Below the pieces are notes generated by a model. The model saw nothing but the letters and a program-made list of their open reading frames with translations, was not told the DNA's origin and made no database searches. Below are positions 5,143 through 5,649 of a stretch of 5,649 nucleotides of DNA, piece by piece. Each line of letters opens with the position of its first letter. Position 1 is the first letter of the stretch. Both the position numbers and the translations under genes were made by a program. Source of the stretch: an uncultured Collinsella sp. GTDB taxonomy: Bacteria; Actinomycetota; Coriobacteriia; Coriobacteriales; Coriobacteriaceae. Location: positions 1 through 5,649 of the forward strand of contig URTW01000136.1 in the NCBI GenBank assembly GCA_900550815.1, written 5' to 3'.

Positions 5143-5649
5143 TTATGCAAGCACCTCCCCGAAGTGAGCGGCGATGTCGGCGGGCATCAGCACAGCGTTG
5201 TTGTTGACGAGATCGTAGGTGTTGGCCTCGTCAGCGGTGATGATGAACGTCTTGGGAATGTTGCGGAACGACAGGTAGGCGTTGACGTCCTCATCGCGAA
5301 CGATGATGGTCAGACGCTTGCCCTCAAGGCCGAGAGCCTTGAGCATGGCGACGGCAGCCTTGGTGGAAGGCTTCTCGAAGCCGTAGTCGTCGACGAGCAC
5401 GAGCTCGCCATCGGCCAGCTTGGCGGACAGCGCGGAGCGCATAGCCAGCTTGACCTCCTTGTTGTTCATACGCTTAGCGTAGGAACGGGGCTTGGGGGCG
5501 AAGACAACGCCACCGTGACGCCACTGGGCGGCACGGATGGAACCCTGGCGGGCACGGCCGGTGCCCTTCTGACGCCAAGGCTTCTTGCCGCCACCGGCAA
5601 CCTCAGAGCGCCCCTTAGCAGACTGGGTGCCCTGACGCCAAGAGGCCGA
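5143..5649 (-). CDS. rplD: 50S ribosomal protein L4 (5' end beyond window)
   Basis: L4 binds 23S rRNA early in assembly, and its extended loop lines the polypeptide exit tunnel. In E. coli it also represses the S10 operon. The frame stays open from the TAA at 5145-5143 to the right edge, giving 168 residues. L4 is usually about 205 residues, so roughly 40 N-terminal residues lie outside the window. The basic tunnel loop is clear near the start of the visible part (GGGKKPWRQKGTGRARQGSI), followed by AQWRHGGVVFAPKPRSY, as in other bacterial L4 proteins. The ATG at 5469 is internal, because this conserved loop lies upstream of it in the same frame. The last codons (GGG GAG GTG) double as the ribosome binding site of rplW, whose ATG immediately follows the stop. 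Identification is very secure; only the start is missing. Confidence 0.97.
   Translation of the reverse strand, partial: SASWRQGTQSAKGRSEVAGGGKKPWRQKGTGRARQGSIRAAQWRHGGVVFAPKPRSYAKRMNNKEVKLAMRSALSAKLADGELVLVDDYGFEKPSTKAAVAMLKALGLEGKRLTIIVRDEDVNAYLSFRNIPKTFIITADEANTYDLVNNNAVLMPADIAAHFGEVLA

Overview
The window holds the central part of a bacterial S10/spc ribosomal-protein gene cluster, read entirely from the minus strand (right to left). The order is rplD (cut by the right edge), rplW, rplB, rpsS, rplV, rpsC, rplP, rpmC, rpsQ, rplN, rplX. The moderately GC-rich coding sequence, the strong GGAGG-type ribosome binding sites and the Ala/Glu-rich tail on L16 suggest a high-GC Gram-positive. A Coriobacteriia (Collinsella-like) actinobacterium is my best guess. 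This rests on the general look of the proteins, not on a search.

Layout, in the direction of transcription. Positions 5649-5143 encode most of L4, and 5142-4855 encode L23, which starts directly at the L4 stop. A 179-base non-coding spacer (4676-4854), packed with inverted repeats, precedes rplB. From rplB to rpsQ (4675-1454) the genes are tightly packed, with gaps of 0-32 bases. rpsC/rplP and rplP/rpmC overlap by one base, and several Shine-Dalgarno (SD) sequences lie inside the end of the upstream gene, which suggests coupled translation. A second structured spacer (1336-1453) separates rpsQ from rplN, at the classical S10/spc boundary. rplN and rplX follow, and a strong intrinsic terminator (587-621) closes the unit 26 bases after rplX. 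The usual next genes (rplE, rpsN, rpsH and so on) are not there.

The last 500-odd bases (about 89-586) are non-coding and look accessory. They hold four spaced GTCCCC-core repeats, three of them within clear short inverted repeats. They also hold a 9-bp and a 10-bp long-range inverted repeat, and a striking array of five palindromic TGCGCA hexamers at 10, 10, 12 and 10 base steps. At the far left edge a minus-strand reading frame seems to begin, but its apparent start codon and its open frame are out of register.

The eleven proteins all work in the ribosome. L4 and L22 line the exit tunnel, L23 sits at its mouth, L2, L14 and L16 lie around the peptidyl-transferase and factor-binding regions, L24 and L29 help assembly and the exit rim, and S3, S17 and S19 belong to the small subunit. 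The genes themselves are ordinary. The points of interest are the two structured leaders, the early end of the operon, and the repeat and operator-like region at the left.
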